From positions 310,001 through 374,000 of the forward strand of contig NZ_JACIFF010000005.1 of assembly GCF_014197245.1 (NCBI RefSeq): a stretch of 64,000 bases of DNA, given 5' to 3'. The position numbers and the translations under genes are program-made. Source of the stretch: Neolewinella aquimaris (GTDB taxonomy: Bacteria > Bacteroidota > Bacteroidia > Chitinophagales > Saprospiraceae). The notes under the pieces were generated by a model. It was not told the origin of the DNA. It was given only the letters and a program-made list of their open reading frames with translations, and searched no databases. Every line of letters begins with the position of its first letter. Positions within the stretch are counted from its first letter, which is position 1. Positions 1-9,000 of the stretch are shown piece by piece.

Positions 1-2
1 AC

Positions 3-704
3 GTAACGGGTTACATCGATAAGGACAAGGCACTGGGGGGCAAACTGAACACCGCCCTGGAGGCCATTAAGGCCGTTAAGGCGGGGATGGGCAAAGTGCA
101 CGCCCTGGCCTGTAAGCTCGAAGCGGCCCGCAAGGATTCCTGCAACTCCGAGCAGTGCAAGGCCATCGATAAGGGCCTGCCCAAAGTGGACGGGGTCGGC
201 GGACTCGAGCGCTTCAACAACGAGATCACCGCGATCCGGGAGAGCGTGACCACAGTCAATGGAAACGCCGATGCCCTCTTCGAGATGGGCATCAAGTACG
301 CCGGTATTCAGGCATCCACCAACGTCACCAGTCTGAAGGACATGACCAACAAGCTGAAGACCGACGCCGATGCCCTGGCCGCCGACGTGCTCGCCCAGGC
401 GAAGGCGCTGGACACCAAGATGGCGGATCAGGAAGCGGCCCTGGCGACCGAAATCACCGGCCTCAGTACGGCCCTGTACACCCGACAGACCACCAAGCTC
501 ACTTACGACTGCCTCGTGGAGCTGAAGACCGACCTGGAAGAGATCGTGGACCAGGACTGCGCTCAACTGGACTACGATGCCACCAAAGACCGCCTGCGCT
601 ACCTCTGCGAAACCGCCGTATCCACCTTCGATACCACCGCCGGCTGCGGCGACGACAACGGTGGAGGAAACAAATTTAACACCCAGGACGCCCCGTCCTG
701 CTAA
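3..704 (+). CDS. helical Cys-containing protein of the eCIS locus, 5' end cut by window
   Basis: The frame is open from position 3 to the stop at 702-704, so the gene begins before the window; the first ATG seen inside it (87) is internal. The visible part is mostly helical and rich in Ala, Lys, Asp and Glu, with scattered Cys residues (for example DSCNSEQC and two Cys in the last 30 residues) and a Gly/Asn-rich tail. No signal peptide can be judged. I recognise no family. It lies 21 nt before another helical Cys-rich gene and just upstream of the tube genes, where the sheath genes usually end, so a structural or accessory role in the injection system is an inference from position alone. Confidence 0.6.
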   Translation, partial: VTGYIDKDKALGGKLNTALEAIKAVKAGMGKVHALACKLEAARKDSCNSEQCKAIDKGLPKVDGVGGLERFNNEITAIRESVTTVNGNADALFEMGIKYAGIQASTNVTSLKDMTNKLKTDADALAADVLAQAKALDTKMADQEAALATEITGLSTALYTRQTTKLTYDCLVELKTDLEEIVDQDCAQLDYDATKDRLRYLCETAVSTFDTTAGCGDDNGGGNKFNTQDAPSC

Positions 705-725
705 CCCTTCCAACCTCTCCTTATC

Positions 726-1664
726 ATGGGTATGAATATGAAATCCGGGCTTTCCCAAGACTACATCGACGGGCTGGAGAAAGCGCTGATCACCGCAAAA
801 GCGGCCTTCGATAATTTCGCCAAAGCCGCCACCAAGGCCAAGAAAGAACACGATCTGGCCAAACAATACTACGACGACCTCCGGGGCTACTGCGTTCAGG
901 TGACCGCTACTTACGTCCGCATCAGCGACGTATACGACTACCTGGGAACGCTCGTCACCCACGCAGGTAACGTAGGCAAGAACCTGAATCTGAGCCTGGA
1001 GGCGCTTACGCTGATCGTGAAGGTGCTGAAGTGCCTGTGCGAGGATACGGAAGCACTGCGAGCCGACGTCCGCAGTCTCATCGACGCCATCGACGGCATC
1101 GGCAGTGAAGTGCTGGCCGGCGACGGGGCTACGCTGGTGAAGTGCATCCGGGATCTGGAGGAGGAGATCAAAACGACGATCACGGCCATCGGTACGGCTA
1201 TCGTCGCCATCATTGCCCTGTTCCGCTGCGTACTGGAGTTGTCCTGTCAGCTGGGGCAGCGGGATGCCGAAAAGCTCACCGGCCTCGTGTACGACCTGGA
1301 GGAAATGCGCGCCGTGCTCTGCTGCAAGTACTGCGCGGGCATCAAGGCGGAAATCCCGCCCACCGATACCGACGATATGGAGCAGGGCGCGGCGGGCGAA
1401 TTGGCCGAGTGCTGCAAGAATCCCCGGGAGGTGCGTGCCTGTGAGTGCGACCTGGTGCAACCGGCCGTCTGCGACGGAGGCTTCCAGAGCGAGTTCTTTC
1501 AGCAGTACATCACCGCCCGACTGGAGGAGACCAAGCTACTAGTCGATCACAAGAAGTGCGTCTGGCAATTCTACGACAAGAAGCGGGCCGGGGCACTGGC
1601 GCGGCACGATGCGATCAAGAAGTCTTACGACGCGGCCAAGGCCGCCAAGGCACTCTGCAAGTAG
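726..1664 (+). CDS. helical Cys-rich hypothetical protein of the eCIS locus
   Basis: This 312-residue protein has long helical, coiled-coil-like segments at both ends (about residues 1-50 and 265-312, rich in Ala and Lys). A middle stretch around residues 155-175 is hydrophobic (TTITAIGTAIVAIIALF) and could be a membrane-active or buried helix. A cluster of Cys follows (LCCKYC, ECC, CECD). It starts at ATG 726; ATG 732 and 738 are alternatives only a few residues in. It lies between the truncated first gene and the tube genes with short gaps, so it is probably part of the same operon. No family is recognised and the function is unknown. Confidence 0.6.
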   Translation: MGMNMKSGLSQDYIDGLEKALITAKAAFDNFAKAATKAKKEHDLAKQYYDDLRGYCVQVTATYVRISDVYDYLGTLVTHAGNVGKNLNLSLEALTLIVKVLKCLCEDTEALRADVRSLIDAIDGIGSEVLAGDGATLVKCIRDLEEEIKTTITAIGTAIVAIIALFRCVLELSCQLGQRDAEKLTGLVYDLEEMRAVLCCKYCAGIKAEIPPTDTDDMEQGAAGELAECCKNPREVRACECDLVQPAVCDGGFQSEFFQQYITARLEETKLLVDHKKCVWQFYDKKRAGALARHDAIKKSYDAAKAAKALCK

Positions 1665-1690
1665 TTTCAAAAACCTAAAAACACAGCATA

Positions 1691-2128
1691 ATGGCTAATT
1701 ATCCCTTACCCAAGTTTCACTTTGAGGTGGACTGGGGCGGCAGCAACATCGGCTTCACGGAGGTATCCGGTCTGGACGTCGAGACCGAGGTCATCGAATA
1801 CCGCCACGGCGCCAGTAAGGAATACTTCAAAACGAAGCAGCCCGGCATGGTCAAGTACAGCAACCTGACCTTCAAGCGCGGCACCTTCCTGGACGACAAC
1901 GAGTTTTTCGACTGGTACAAGCAGAACGTCCTGTTCGAGAACCCGGAGCGCCGAGACATTACGATCAAACTGCTCGGCGAAGACCACTCCCCGCGGGTCG
2001 TGTGGAAGGTGAAGAACGCCTTCATCACGAAGGTGCAGAGTACGGACCTGAAGGCGGACGGCAACGAGATCGCCATCGAGACGATGGAGGTCGTGCACGA
2101 AGGACTCGAGATCCAACATGGAAGCTAA
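1691..2128 (+). CDS. gp19-like tail tube protein 1 of the eCIS
   Basis: This 145-residue protein matches the phage tail tube family typified by T4 gp19 and the conserved phage tail region proteins of eCIS loci (Pvc1/Pvc5 type). It has the usual start (FHFEVDWGG), the VSGLDVE segment, the RHGASKEYFKTKQPGM loop, the LTFKRGTF strand and a C-terminal beta region ending in ETMEVVHEG. Such proteins stack as hexameric rings forming the inner tube that carries the cargo. It overlaps the next gp19-like gene by 11 nt, which suggests translational coupling. The two paralogues may be the main tube and the adaptor next to the baseplate; which is which cannot be told from sequence alone. Confidence 0.9.
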   Translation: MANYPLPKFHFEVDWGGSNIGFTEVSGLDVETEVIEYRHGASKEYFKTKQPGMVKYSNLTFKRGTFLDDNEFFDWYKQNVLFENPERRDITIKLLGEDHSPRVVWKVKNAFITKVQSTDLKADGNEIAIETMEVVHEGLEIQHGS

Positions 2129-2582
2129 GTTGATCCCCGAATACTACCCCATGGTGGGCTTCCACTTCCGGGTATCCTTCGGGCTCGGCGCGGCGGACCT
2201 GGACGCAAACTTCCAGTCCGTAACCGGCCTGGAAGCAAGCATCGACGTGGAGACCATCAAGGAGGGCGGCGAGAACCGCTACGAACACGGGCTGCCCGGC
2301 CGTGCCAAGTATTCGGCGCTGACCCTGAAGCGGGGCATGCTGAAGAACGCCCAGTCGGACATCACCAAGTGGTGCGTGGATGCCTTCAAGAACAACCGGG
2401 TGGTGCCCATCGACCTGGAAGTCACCCTGCTCGGGGAGGATCACGCGCCGCGGGTGGTGTGGAAGGTCATCCACGCCTGGCCCAAGAGCTGGAAGTTCAA
2501 CGAGCTCAACGCCGAGAAGGGCGAGGTCTTCCTGGAGACACTGGAGCTGCAGTACAACCGCTTCGAAGTGCAGGATGCCTGA
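2118..2582 (+). CDS. gp19-like tail tube protein 2 / tube initiator of the eCIS
   Basis: This 154-residue second member of the gp19 tube family has the VTGLEASIDVE, HGLPGRAKY, LTLKRGM and LLGEDHAPRVVWKV segments. It shares about the same plan as the preceding tube protein (compare LLGEDHSPRVVWKV there) but has a longer N terminus. In Pvc-type systems a second and third tube-like protein form the layers between spike hub and tube, so this one may be the initiator; that is an inference. Its ATG at 2118 lies inside the end of the upstream gene. Confidence 0.88.
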   Translation: MEAKLIPEYYPMVGFHFRVSFGLGAADLDANFQSVTGLEASIDVETIKEGGENRYEHGLPGRAKYSALTLKRGMLKNAQSDITKWCVDAFKNNRVVPIDLEVTLLGEDHAPRVVWKVIHAWPKSWKFNELNAEKGEVFLETLELQYNRFEVQDA

Positions 2583-2624
2583 CGGAGGGATGCGGTAGCC
2601 GCTCTTTGCTTTACCGACCTACAT

Positions 2625-2650
2625 CGCACCCGCGCGCCCGCCTATTTCTA
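2625..2650 (+). promoter_or_regulatory. GC-rich promoter-like motif before the DUF5908-type gene
   Basis: A CGCACCCGCGCGCCCGCC block followed by an AT-rich stretch lies about 25 nt before the next start codon. Very similar blocks lie before the haem peroxidase (29121) and the PorZ-like gene (49825). The 90-nt gap here is the longest among the eCIS structural genes, so an internal promoter is plausible. The role is inferred from recurrence. Confidence 0.35.
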
Positions 2651-2672
2651 AGCAACGAAAAACCAAGCACTT

Positions 2673-2837
2673 ATGCCCCTCGAAGTACGCGAATTGAACA
2701 TCAAAATCACCGTCGGCGACGACGCCGGTGATGCCCCCGCTGCCGGAGAAGGTGCCGGCGACAACGGGGAGGAAGATCAGATCCGGAAGATCGTCGAGCT
2801 GGTGCTGGAAGCCCTCGACAAAAGAAACGAAAGATGA
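2673..2837 (+). CDS. small DUF5908-type eCIS protein
   Basis: This 54-residue reading frame begins MPLEVRELNIKITV, has a Gly/Ala/Asp/Glu-rich middle and a C-terminal helix (IRKIVELVLEALDKRN). Its TGA overlaps the ATG of the following gene (ATGA at 2834-2837), which strongly supports translation. Small proteins with this type of N terminus (DUF5908) occur at this position in Bacteroidota eCIS loci, between tube and hub genes; the family call is from memory of that pattern. The function is unknown; a helical adaptor or chaperone for the hub protein would fit. Confidence 0.75.
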   Translation: MPLEVRELNIKITVGDDAGDAPAAGEGAGDNGEEDQIRKIVELVLEALDKRNER

Positions 2838-3532
2838 GCATCGGAAGACTGGTCAAGGTGTGCATCCTCGCTTATGAGGACAAGAGCAAGGAGAAACGGA
2901 TCAACATTTTCATCCTGCCCATCAACCCCGAGTCGTACAGCCTCAACCTGAAGATCGAGTACGAGAAGAAAAAGGGGCAGGGCAACCAGGGAACGGCGCC
3001 GAAGTATACGGGCACCAAACCGAAGGAACTGAAGCTCGACTTCATCCTCGACGGCACCCAGACGGTCGAAGGCTACCACACCGACCTCGTCGATAAAACG
3101 GTGCCCCAGCAGATCCGGGAACTGCTGGCCACGGTCTACGACATGAACGCCAAGACCCACGTGCCCAACCGCCTGAAGGTGAACTGGGGGGAGGAGCTGG
3201 TCTTCGACTGCGTACTGACCAACCTCGACGTCAACTACACCCTCTTCGACCGCGACGGAACGCCGCTGCGGGCCAAACTCAGCGCCACCTTTCTGGGCCA
3301 CAAGGAGGAGGAAAAACGCGTGCGGGAGGAGAACAAGAACAGCCCCGACCTCACCCACGTCTTTCTGCTCCAGGCGGAGGAAACGCTGGTCGGCCGCGCC
3401 CACGAGATCTACGGCGGCGGGGAATACTACCGCCAGGTGGCCGCCGCCAACGACCTGACCAGCTTCCGGAACGTCCCGGTCGGGACGGCGCTCATTTATC
3501 CACCCATTAAAAAATCCGAGAACCGTGAATAA
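2834..3532 (+). CDS. LysM-type baseplate hub protein (Pvc7-like)
   Basis: This 232-residue protein matches the CIS tube/hub protein family. Its N-terminal part (about residues 1-170) has INIFILPINPESYSLNL, LKLDFILDGT and LVFDCVLTNLDVNYTLFDRDGTPLRAKL segments. The C-terminal part (about 180-232) resembles a LysM-type module (LVGRAHEIYGGGEYYRQVAAAN, then a YPP ending). In related systems (AFP7/Pvc7) this protein sits between the spike and the tube. It is coupled to its neighbours at both ends: ATGA overlap upstream and an 8-nt overlap with the spike gene downstream. Confidence 0.88.
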   Translation: MSIGRLVKVCILAYEDKSKEKRINIFILPINPESYSLNLKIEYEKKKGQGNQGTAPKYTGTKPKELKLDFILDGTQTVEGYHTDLVDKTVPQQIRELLATVYDMNAKTHVPNRLKVNWGEELVFDCVLTNLDVNYTLFDRDGTPLRAKLSATFLGHKEEEKRVREENKNSPDLTHVFLLQAEETLVGRAHEIYGGGEYYRQVAAANDLTSFRNVPVGTALIYPPIKKSENRE

Positions 3533-5300
3533 CGCCCAGACCCTGCCCGACGATTCCATTGCCGGGGCCGTGACCTTCGACCTGCTGACGGACGGCCAGG
3601 CGGTGCCGCCCACGATCGAGGTGCTTTCCCTGCAGGTGAATAATACCGTCAACCGCATCCCTTTCGCTCGTCTCAATATCCGGGACGGGGACGCGGGAGC
3701 AGCCACTTTTCCAATAAGCGAAGGCGATACCTTTTTGCCCGGTAAGGAGCTCGAAATCAAGGTGGGCTACGACGGCGACAACGACTCGATCTTCCGGGGT
3801 AAGATCGTCAAGCAGCGCATCAAGGTGCGGGAGGGCGGGGAGTCGTTCCTACAGCTCGAATGCAAGTCCGCTGCCTTTGCCATGACGCTGGGCCGCAAGA
3901 ATCGCTACTTCACCGACAGCAAGGACAGCGATGTGTTCGAAACCATCCTCGGTGAGTACGGACTGGCCGACCGGGTCGACGACACCACCGTCACCCACCG
4001 CGAACTGGTGCAGTACCACGTTACGGATTGGGACTATCTGCTCACCCGGGCCGAAGCCAACGGAATGCTGGTGATTGTTAAGGACGGCAAGGTCAACATC
4101 GTGCCTCCGGAGATCAGTGGTTCCCCGGTGCTCCAGCTCAGTTACGGCGGCAATCTACTGGCCTTTGACGCGGAAATGGACGCTACCCACCAGTGGAAAT
4201 CCGTAACGGCCCAGGCCTGGAATCCGGCCGACCAGGCCCTCTTCGAGGCGTCGACCAGTAGCGTTCCCTTTGCCGAGAACGGAAACATCTCCGGCGAAAA
4301 ACTCGCGGAGATCGGCGGACTGGATTCGTACGACATCCGCCACGCGGGCTTTCTGGCGGAGGACGAACTGCAGCGCTGGTCGGACGCCACCCTGCTCAAG
4401 AGCCGCCTGGCAAAAATTCGGGGAAGCGTCCGCTTCATCAGTCCCACGGTGATTTTGCCGGGGGACGTGGTCGAATTGCAGGGGATGGGGGATCGCTTCA
4501 ACGGGGAGGTTTTCGTGACGGGCGTCAACTACGAATTGATCGACGGCACCACCTTTGTGGATGCGCAGTTTGGCCTTTCGCCGCGGTGGTTTGCGGAGGA
4601 ATTTGATGTAAGTGCTCCGGCCGCGGCGCGCGTGAATCCAGCGGTTTCGGGCTTGCAGATCGCTACGGTGAAGCAGCTGGAGGGGGATCCGGAAGGGGAG
4701 GACCGCATTCTGGTCGTCCTTCCGCTGGTCGACGGGGCGGGCGATGGCACCTGGGCGCGGCTGGCCTCCCTCGATGCGGGCAACAACCGCGGCTGGGTGA
4801 TCCGGCCGGAGATCGGTGACGAGGTGATCGTTGGTTTCGTCAACGAGGATCCGCGGGATGCCGTCGTGCTCGGCCAGCTGCACAGTAGTAGTAATCCGGC
4901 TCCCATTCCGGCTACCGACGACAATCACCTGAAGGGCTACACCAGCCGGAGCGAAATGCACCTCTCCTTCGACGACGACCAGAAGATCATCACCGTAGAT
5001 ACCCCGGCGGGAAACAAGCTGGTCCTGAGCGAAGCCGACCAGGCAATCACCATCGAGGACCAGAACGGGAACAAGATCGTCCTGGACCCCGACGGCATCA
5101 CGATCACCAGCGCCAAGGACATCGTGATGGAGGCCCCCACGGGTAAGATCGATATCGCCGCCGGCATGGATCTGGGGGTCGAGGGGCTCAACGTAAACCT
5201 GAGTGCCCAGACCCAGCTAAAGGCCGAGGGATCGGCCGCGGCCGAACTCTCCAGTGGGGGGACGACCACCGTCAAGGGCAGCATGCTCATGCTCAATTAA
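3525..5300 (+). CDS. VgrG-like spike protein (Pvc8-like)
   Basis: This 591-residue protein is the central spike of the baseplate. The first ~350 residues have the gp27-like hub fold typical of VgrG (VGYDGDNDSIFRGKIVKQ, HVTDWDYLLTRAEANGM, GDVVELQG). An OB-fold (gp5-like) follows at about 385-460 (VLVVLPLVDGAGDGTWARL, RPEIGDEVIVGFVNEDPR) and then a repetitive beta-helix needle. As in VgrG proteins it forms a trimer that pierces the target membrane, tipped by the PAAR protein encoded next. The start is GTG at 3525, which overlaps the end of the hub gene; there is no ATG nearby in frame. No extended effector domain follows the needle. Confidence 0.92.
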   Translation: MNNAQTLPDDSIAGAVTFDLLTDGQAVPPTIEVLSLQVNNTVNRIPFARLNIRDGDAGAATFPISEGDTFLPGKELEIKVGYDGDNDSIFRGKIVKQRIKVREGGESFLQLECKSAAFAMTLGRKNRYFTDSKDSDVFETILGEYGLADRVDDTTVTHRELVQYHVTDWDYLLTRAEANGMLVIVKDGKVNIVPPEISGSPVLQLSYGGNLLAFDAEMDATHQWKSVTAQAWNPADQALFEASTSSVPFAENGNISGEKLAEIGGLDSYDIRHAGFLAEDELQRWSDATLLKSRLAKIRGSVRFISPTVILPGDVVELQGMGDRFNGEVFVTGVNYELIDGTTFVDAQFGLSPRWFAEEFDVSAPAAARVNPAVSGLQIATVKQLEGDPEGEDRILVVLPLVDGAGDGTWARLASLDAGNNRGWVIRPEIGDEVIVGFVNEDPRDAVVLGQLHSSSNPAPIPATDDNHLKGYTSRSEMHLSFDDDQKIITVDTPAGNKLVLSEADQAITIEDQNGNKIVLDPDGITITSAKDIVMEAPTGKIDIAAGMDLGVEGLNVNLSAQTQLKAEGSAAAELSSGGTTTVKGSMLMLN

Positions 5301-5329
5301 TCAATCGATAACCGCAAAATCACCCAACT

Positions 5330-5620
5330 ATGCCACCCGCCGCTCGCCTGACCGACATGCACGTCTGCCCCCTCGTCACGGGGGTGGTTCCCCACGTAGG
5401 TGGGCCGATCCTGGGGCCCGGGGCGCCTACGGTCCTGATTGCCGGGATGCCCGCCGCCGTGATGGGGGATATGTGCACCTGCGTCGGTCCGCCCGATACC
5501 ATCATCAAGGGGTCGGCAACCGTCCTGATCGGCGGCAAGCCCGCTGCCCGGATGGGCGACAGCACCGCCCACGGGGGCTCCATCGTACTGGGGGCTCCGA
5601 CGGTGATGATCGGTGGCTGA
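5330..5620 (+). CDS. PAAR-domain spike tip protein
   Basis: This 96-residue protein is a single PAAR domain: N-terminal PPAARLTDMHVCP, repeated VLIAGMPAAVMGD / VLIGGKPAARMGD strands and the C-terminal VMIGG. PAAR proteins form the sharp cone on the VgrG trimer, binding a metal through His and Cys residues; here H and C in DMHVC, C in DMCTC and H in TAHGG are candidates. There is no extra toxin domain. It lies 29 nt after the spike gene and 44 nt before the gp25 gene. Confidence 0.93.
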   Translation: MPPAARLTDMHVCPLVTGVVPHVGGPILGPGAPTVLIAGMPAAVMGDMCTCVGPPDTIIKGSATVLIGGKPAARMGDSTAHGGSIVLGAPTVMIGG

Positions 5621-5664
5621 CCCCCACCTTAAAGCTTAACGTACACAACCTAAATCGCCATAAG

Positions 5665-6081
5665 ATGAACCAAGAGAAAGACTTCCTCGGCACCGGCTGG
5701 AGCTTCCCTCCCGCCTTCGAGCGTCGCGGCGGCGTGGCCCTGGTGAGCGGGCGGCAGGACATCGAGCAGAGCCTCGCCATCCTGCTCTCCACCACCCTCG
5801 GCGAGCGGGTGCTGCAACCCCGTTACGGCTGCAACCTGGCGGAGTACCAGTTTGAGGCCATGGACGCCGCTTTCGTCGGTTTGCTGCGCGACCTGGTCAG
5901 TACGGCGATCCTTTACCACGAGGCCCGCATCGACGTGGAGCGGGTGGAGGTGACCGACGATTCGGCCGAGATCGCCCTATCCGGGAAGGTCATCATCACC
6001 GTCACCTACCGCATCCGGGCGACCAACTCCCGCTTCAACTTCGTCTACGACTTCTACCGCACCGAAGGTGTAACCCCCTAA
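5665..6081 (+). CDS. gp25-like baseplate wedge protein (Pvc9-like)
   Basis: This 138-residue protein belongs to the GPW/gp25 family, a baseplate wedge part that also nucleates sheath assembly. It shows FLGTGWSFPPAF, the VSGRQDIEQSLAILLSTTLGERV helix, the RYGCNL segment and a C-terminal beta strand region. The frame is open far upstream, but that reading would overlap the PAAR gene; ATG 5665 gives the family's usual length and start. It is followed after 1 nt by the baseplate J gene. Confidence 0.92.
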   Translation: MNQEKDFLGTGWSFPPAFERRGGVALVSGRQDIEQSLAILLSTTLGERVLQPRYGCNLAEYQFEAMDAAFVGLLRDLVSTAILYHEARIDVERVEVTDDSAEIALSGKVIITVTYRIRATNSRFNFVYDFYRTEGVTP

Positions 6082-6082
6082 T

Positions 6083-9000
6083 ATGAGCCAGCACTTCCGC
6101 CAAGTCGATCATCCCCTGCGCCGGGGCGGCCTCAGCCGCCCGGAACGGGACAACCCGGCCCTCGACGCGGCTACCGCGCCGGTCGACGGCCGCGGACTGG
6201 GTGATCTGCTGCGGTTCTGGTACGACTACGCCCGACAGGTCAATTTTTATTCGGCGACCAAAGGTGGGACGGACCCCGCGGTGACCGGCGACTGGCTCGA
6301 CTTCTTCCGGCGCAGCATTCCGTTTCAGTACGCCACCATCGGCGCTTTCGATCTCGAGGCACTGGAGGACCGCTTCCGGGCGATCTACGCCAGCATCGAG
6401 ACGCGGCGCACCCTCGTGTCCCTGAACCCGCTGCTCGACCTGTTGCTGGAGATGGCCGGTCAGCTTGCCACCTGGAAGGCGGATCTGGCCGGGGACGTGG
6501 CCGGACTGAGCGCCATCATCCAGGGGCTGATCGACAGCAGCCTAGGGGAGCCCGTCGAAAGACTGGTCGGCCTGGTGAACGGTGCTTCCAAATGGGGATA
6601 CCGTTCCTCCATGCCGCTCGGAGACATCGGTGCGGCCTTCGGCCTGCCCCTCACCGCCACCTTCGCCGTGGATCGCTCCATCAGCGGTCGGCGGGGCAGC
6701 CCGAAGAACAAAGTGCTGGCCGGCCGCGACGAACTGGCGGAACTCTACCGCGTGCTCTGGCAGGCCCTGGAAGCCACCGTGGATGCCGCCCGGGACGACG
6801 GCAGGCTGGAAGACAGCCTGCGCAATCCCGCTTCCGCCGGTACGCCGCCCTCCCTCGGACTCGTTTTTTCCTTCCTGCTACTCTTCCGCGACGCCCAGGG
6901 CGGCCTGAATAAACTCAGCGGTAAGCACCTCGACTTTTTCTACCGCAAAACCCTCCAGCTGAAGGAGCTGCCGCTGGTGAACGACCGGGCGCACCTGATC
7001 TTCGAACTCGGCAAACGGGTGGAAGACAGCCTGGTACTCGCGCAGGGCCTGCGCTTCCGGGCGGGTAAGGACGCCGCCGGTCAGGAGATCCTCTTCGAGC
7101 TGCCGGAAGACACCGTACTGACCAAAACCCAGGTGGCGGAGGTGCGGACGCTGTACCTCGATCCGGAAAAGGTGGAAGACGGGGACATTTACGCCGCCCC
7201 GGTGGCAAATTCCGGCGACGGACTGGGGGATAAGTTCCCAAAGGGAGCCCCACCGGCCTGGCCGACGTTGGGGGCTGCTGCCGCGACCTATACCGATCCG
7301 GAAACGGAACTTACCACCACACTGCCGATTGCTGAATTTGGCCTGCTGCTGGCCTCGCCGGTTTTTTTGCTGAAGGAGGGCAAAAGGAAGGTAACGGTGA
7401 CAATTATTCTTGGCCCCTCGGTGGCGGAGGAGGAGCAATTTCGCGCCGTCTTCGCGGGGGAGGTGGTCGATGTCTTCTCCTTCGAGCCGGCGCGCGGCCT
7501 GCTGGCCGAGGACTACAGCGCGCTGTTCCTGCCCTACCTGACTACGGAAAAGGAATGGCTGCCCGTGACGGGCATGACCGTTTCCATCGGCGCGAACTAC
7601 CCGGCGAAGGAACTGGCCCTTACCTTGAATTTCACCCTCGAACCCGATTTTCCGGCCGTCCTGCATCCGGAGCTGGGGGTACTGTCGGTGGCCATTCCCG
7701 GGGCGTATCCGGCCCTGCGGCTCGACCTCAATCCAGCCCAGCCCCACCGGCGCGCCTGGTACTGTCACCTGGGGCAGTTGCCGGTGAAGTCGGTCTCCGT
7801 AACGGCTACCGTCTGTGGCCTCCGTCAGCTGGCGGTGCAGAACGATCTCGCCACCATCGATCCGGCCAAACCCTTTCAGCCCTTCGGACCGCTCCCGAAG
7901 GCGAACAGCTCGAATTTCTATGTGGGCAGCGAGGAGGTGTTCGCCAAACGGTGGACCCGCCTGGACCTGAGGCTCGCCTGGCTGGACCTACCGGATTTTA
8001 CCGGCTACTACGATTTCTACCCGGATCCCCCCTTTGTAGCGGCGGACGTGGAAGCGACGGTTTCGGTGCGCAGTGACTTCAACTGGGTGGACGACCCGGA
8101 CAACTCTCATCCCCTGATTACTGCAGGAACCGAGGTGCCGCTAACCGAATGCGACGCTTTACTGGATGACGAATTCCTCCTGAGCCTGGGTAATTCCACT
8201 CCGCTTCCTCCCTGTACGTGGCCCTTCACCCTGCCGGAGAACATCTCTTCGGCCGCGTCCTGCGGGGTACTGCGGCTTCGCCTGGGTGCCCAGGATTTCT
8301 TGCACGACCGGTTCTCCCAAGCCATCCTCAACGTCGCCGCCGAGAACGAAAGAATAGTCAAGTGGAACGCCGATAACGAGGACGACGATGATTATCCCAA
8401 ACCGCTCGTGGTCATCAATCCGCCCTACACGCCCACCCTGGCCGGAGTAAGCATCGATTATCAGGCAGCGGATTCGCTGGACGATGACCTGCGGGTAGTA
8501 CACCTGCATCCCTGGCAGGGCAGCTATGCGTGGCAGGGGGGCGGGGCCGCGGGAGCAATGAACGCAACGGAAGCAATGTTTCCCCTGCTGCCCACCTTCC
8601 CCCACGAGGGGCACCTCTTCCTCGGCCTGTCGGACTACCAGCCCGGAGAATTGCTGAACCTCTACTTCGAGCTGGATGCGCCCACCGCCGACCCGCGCCT
8701 CGAAAAGGCCGAAGTGCGGTGGGCCTACCTGCGGGGCAACGAGTGGATCGACCTGCTCGACGAGCTGCAGGTGCTGGCCGATACTACCGACGGCCTCCTC
8801 AAACCCGGTATCGTGCGGATCGCCGTTCCCAGTGCCATCAGTCGTGCGGGGACCACCATCCTTAACCCTCAGCTGCACTGGTTGCGGGTCAGCGTACCGG
8901 AGCGGTCGGCGGCCGTTGCATCGGCCCTGCTGGTCAGTACGCAATCGGCCGAAGTGGTGGCCGTGACCCAGGAGACCAACGATGCCACCCGGCTCGCGGA

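Noticed and set aside
5254-5664. N-terminal extension of the gp25-like protein
   Set aside because: It would overlap the whole PAAR gene in another frame and has no family similarity; ATG 5665 fits the gp25 family.
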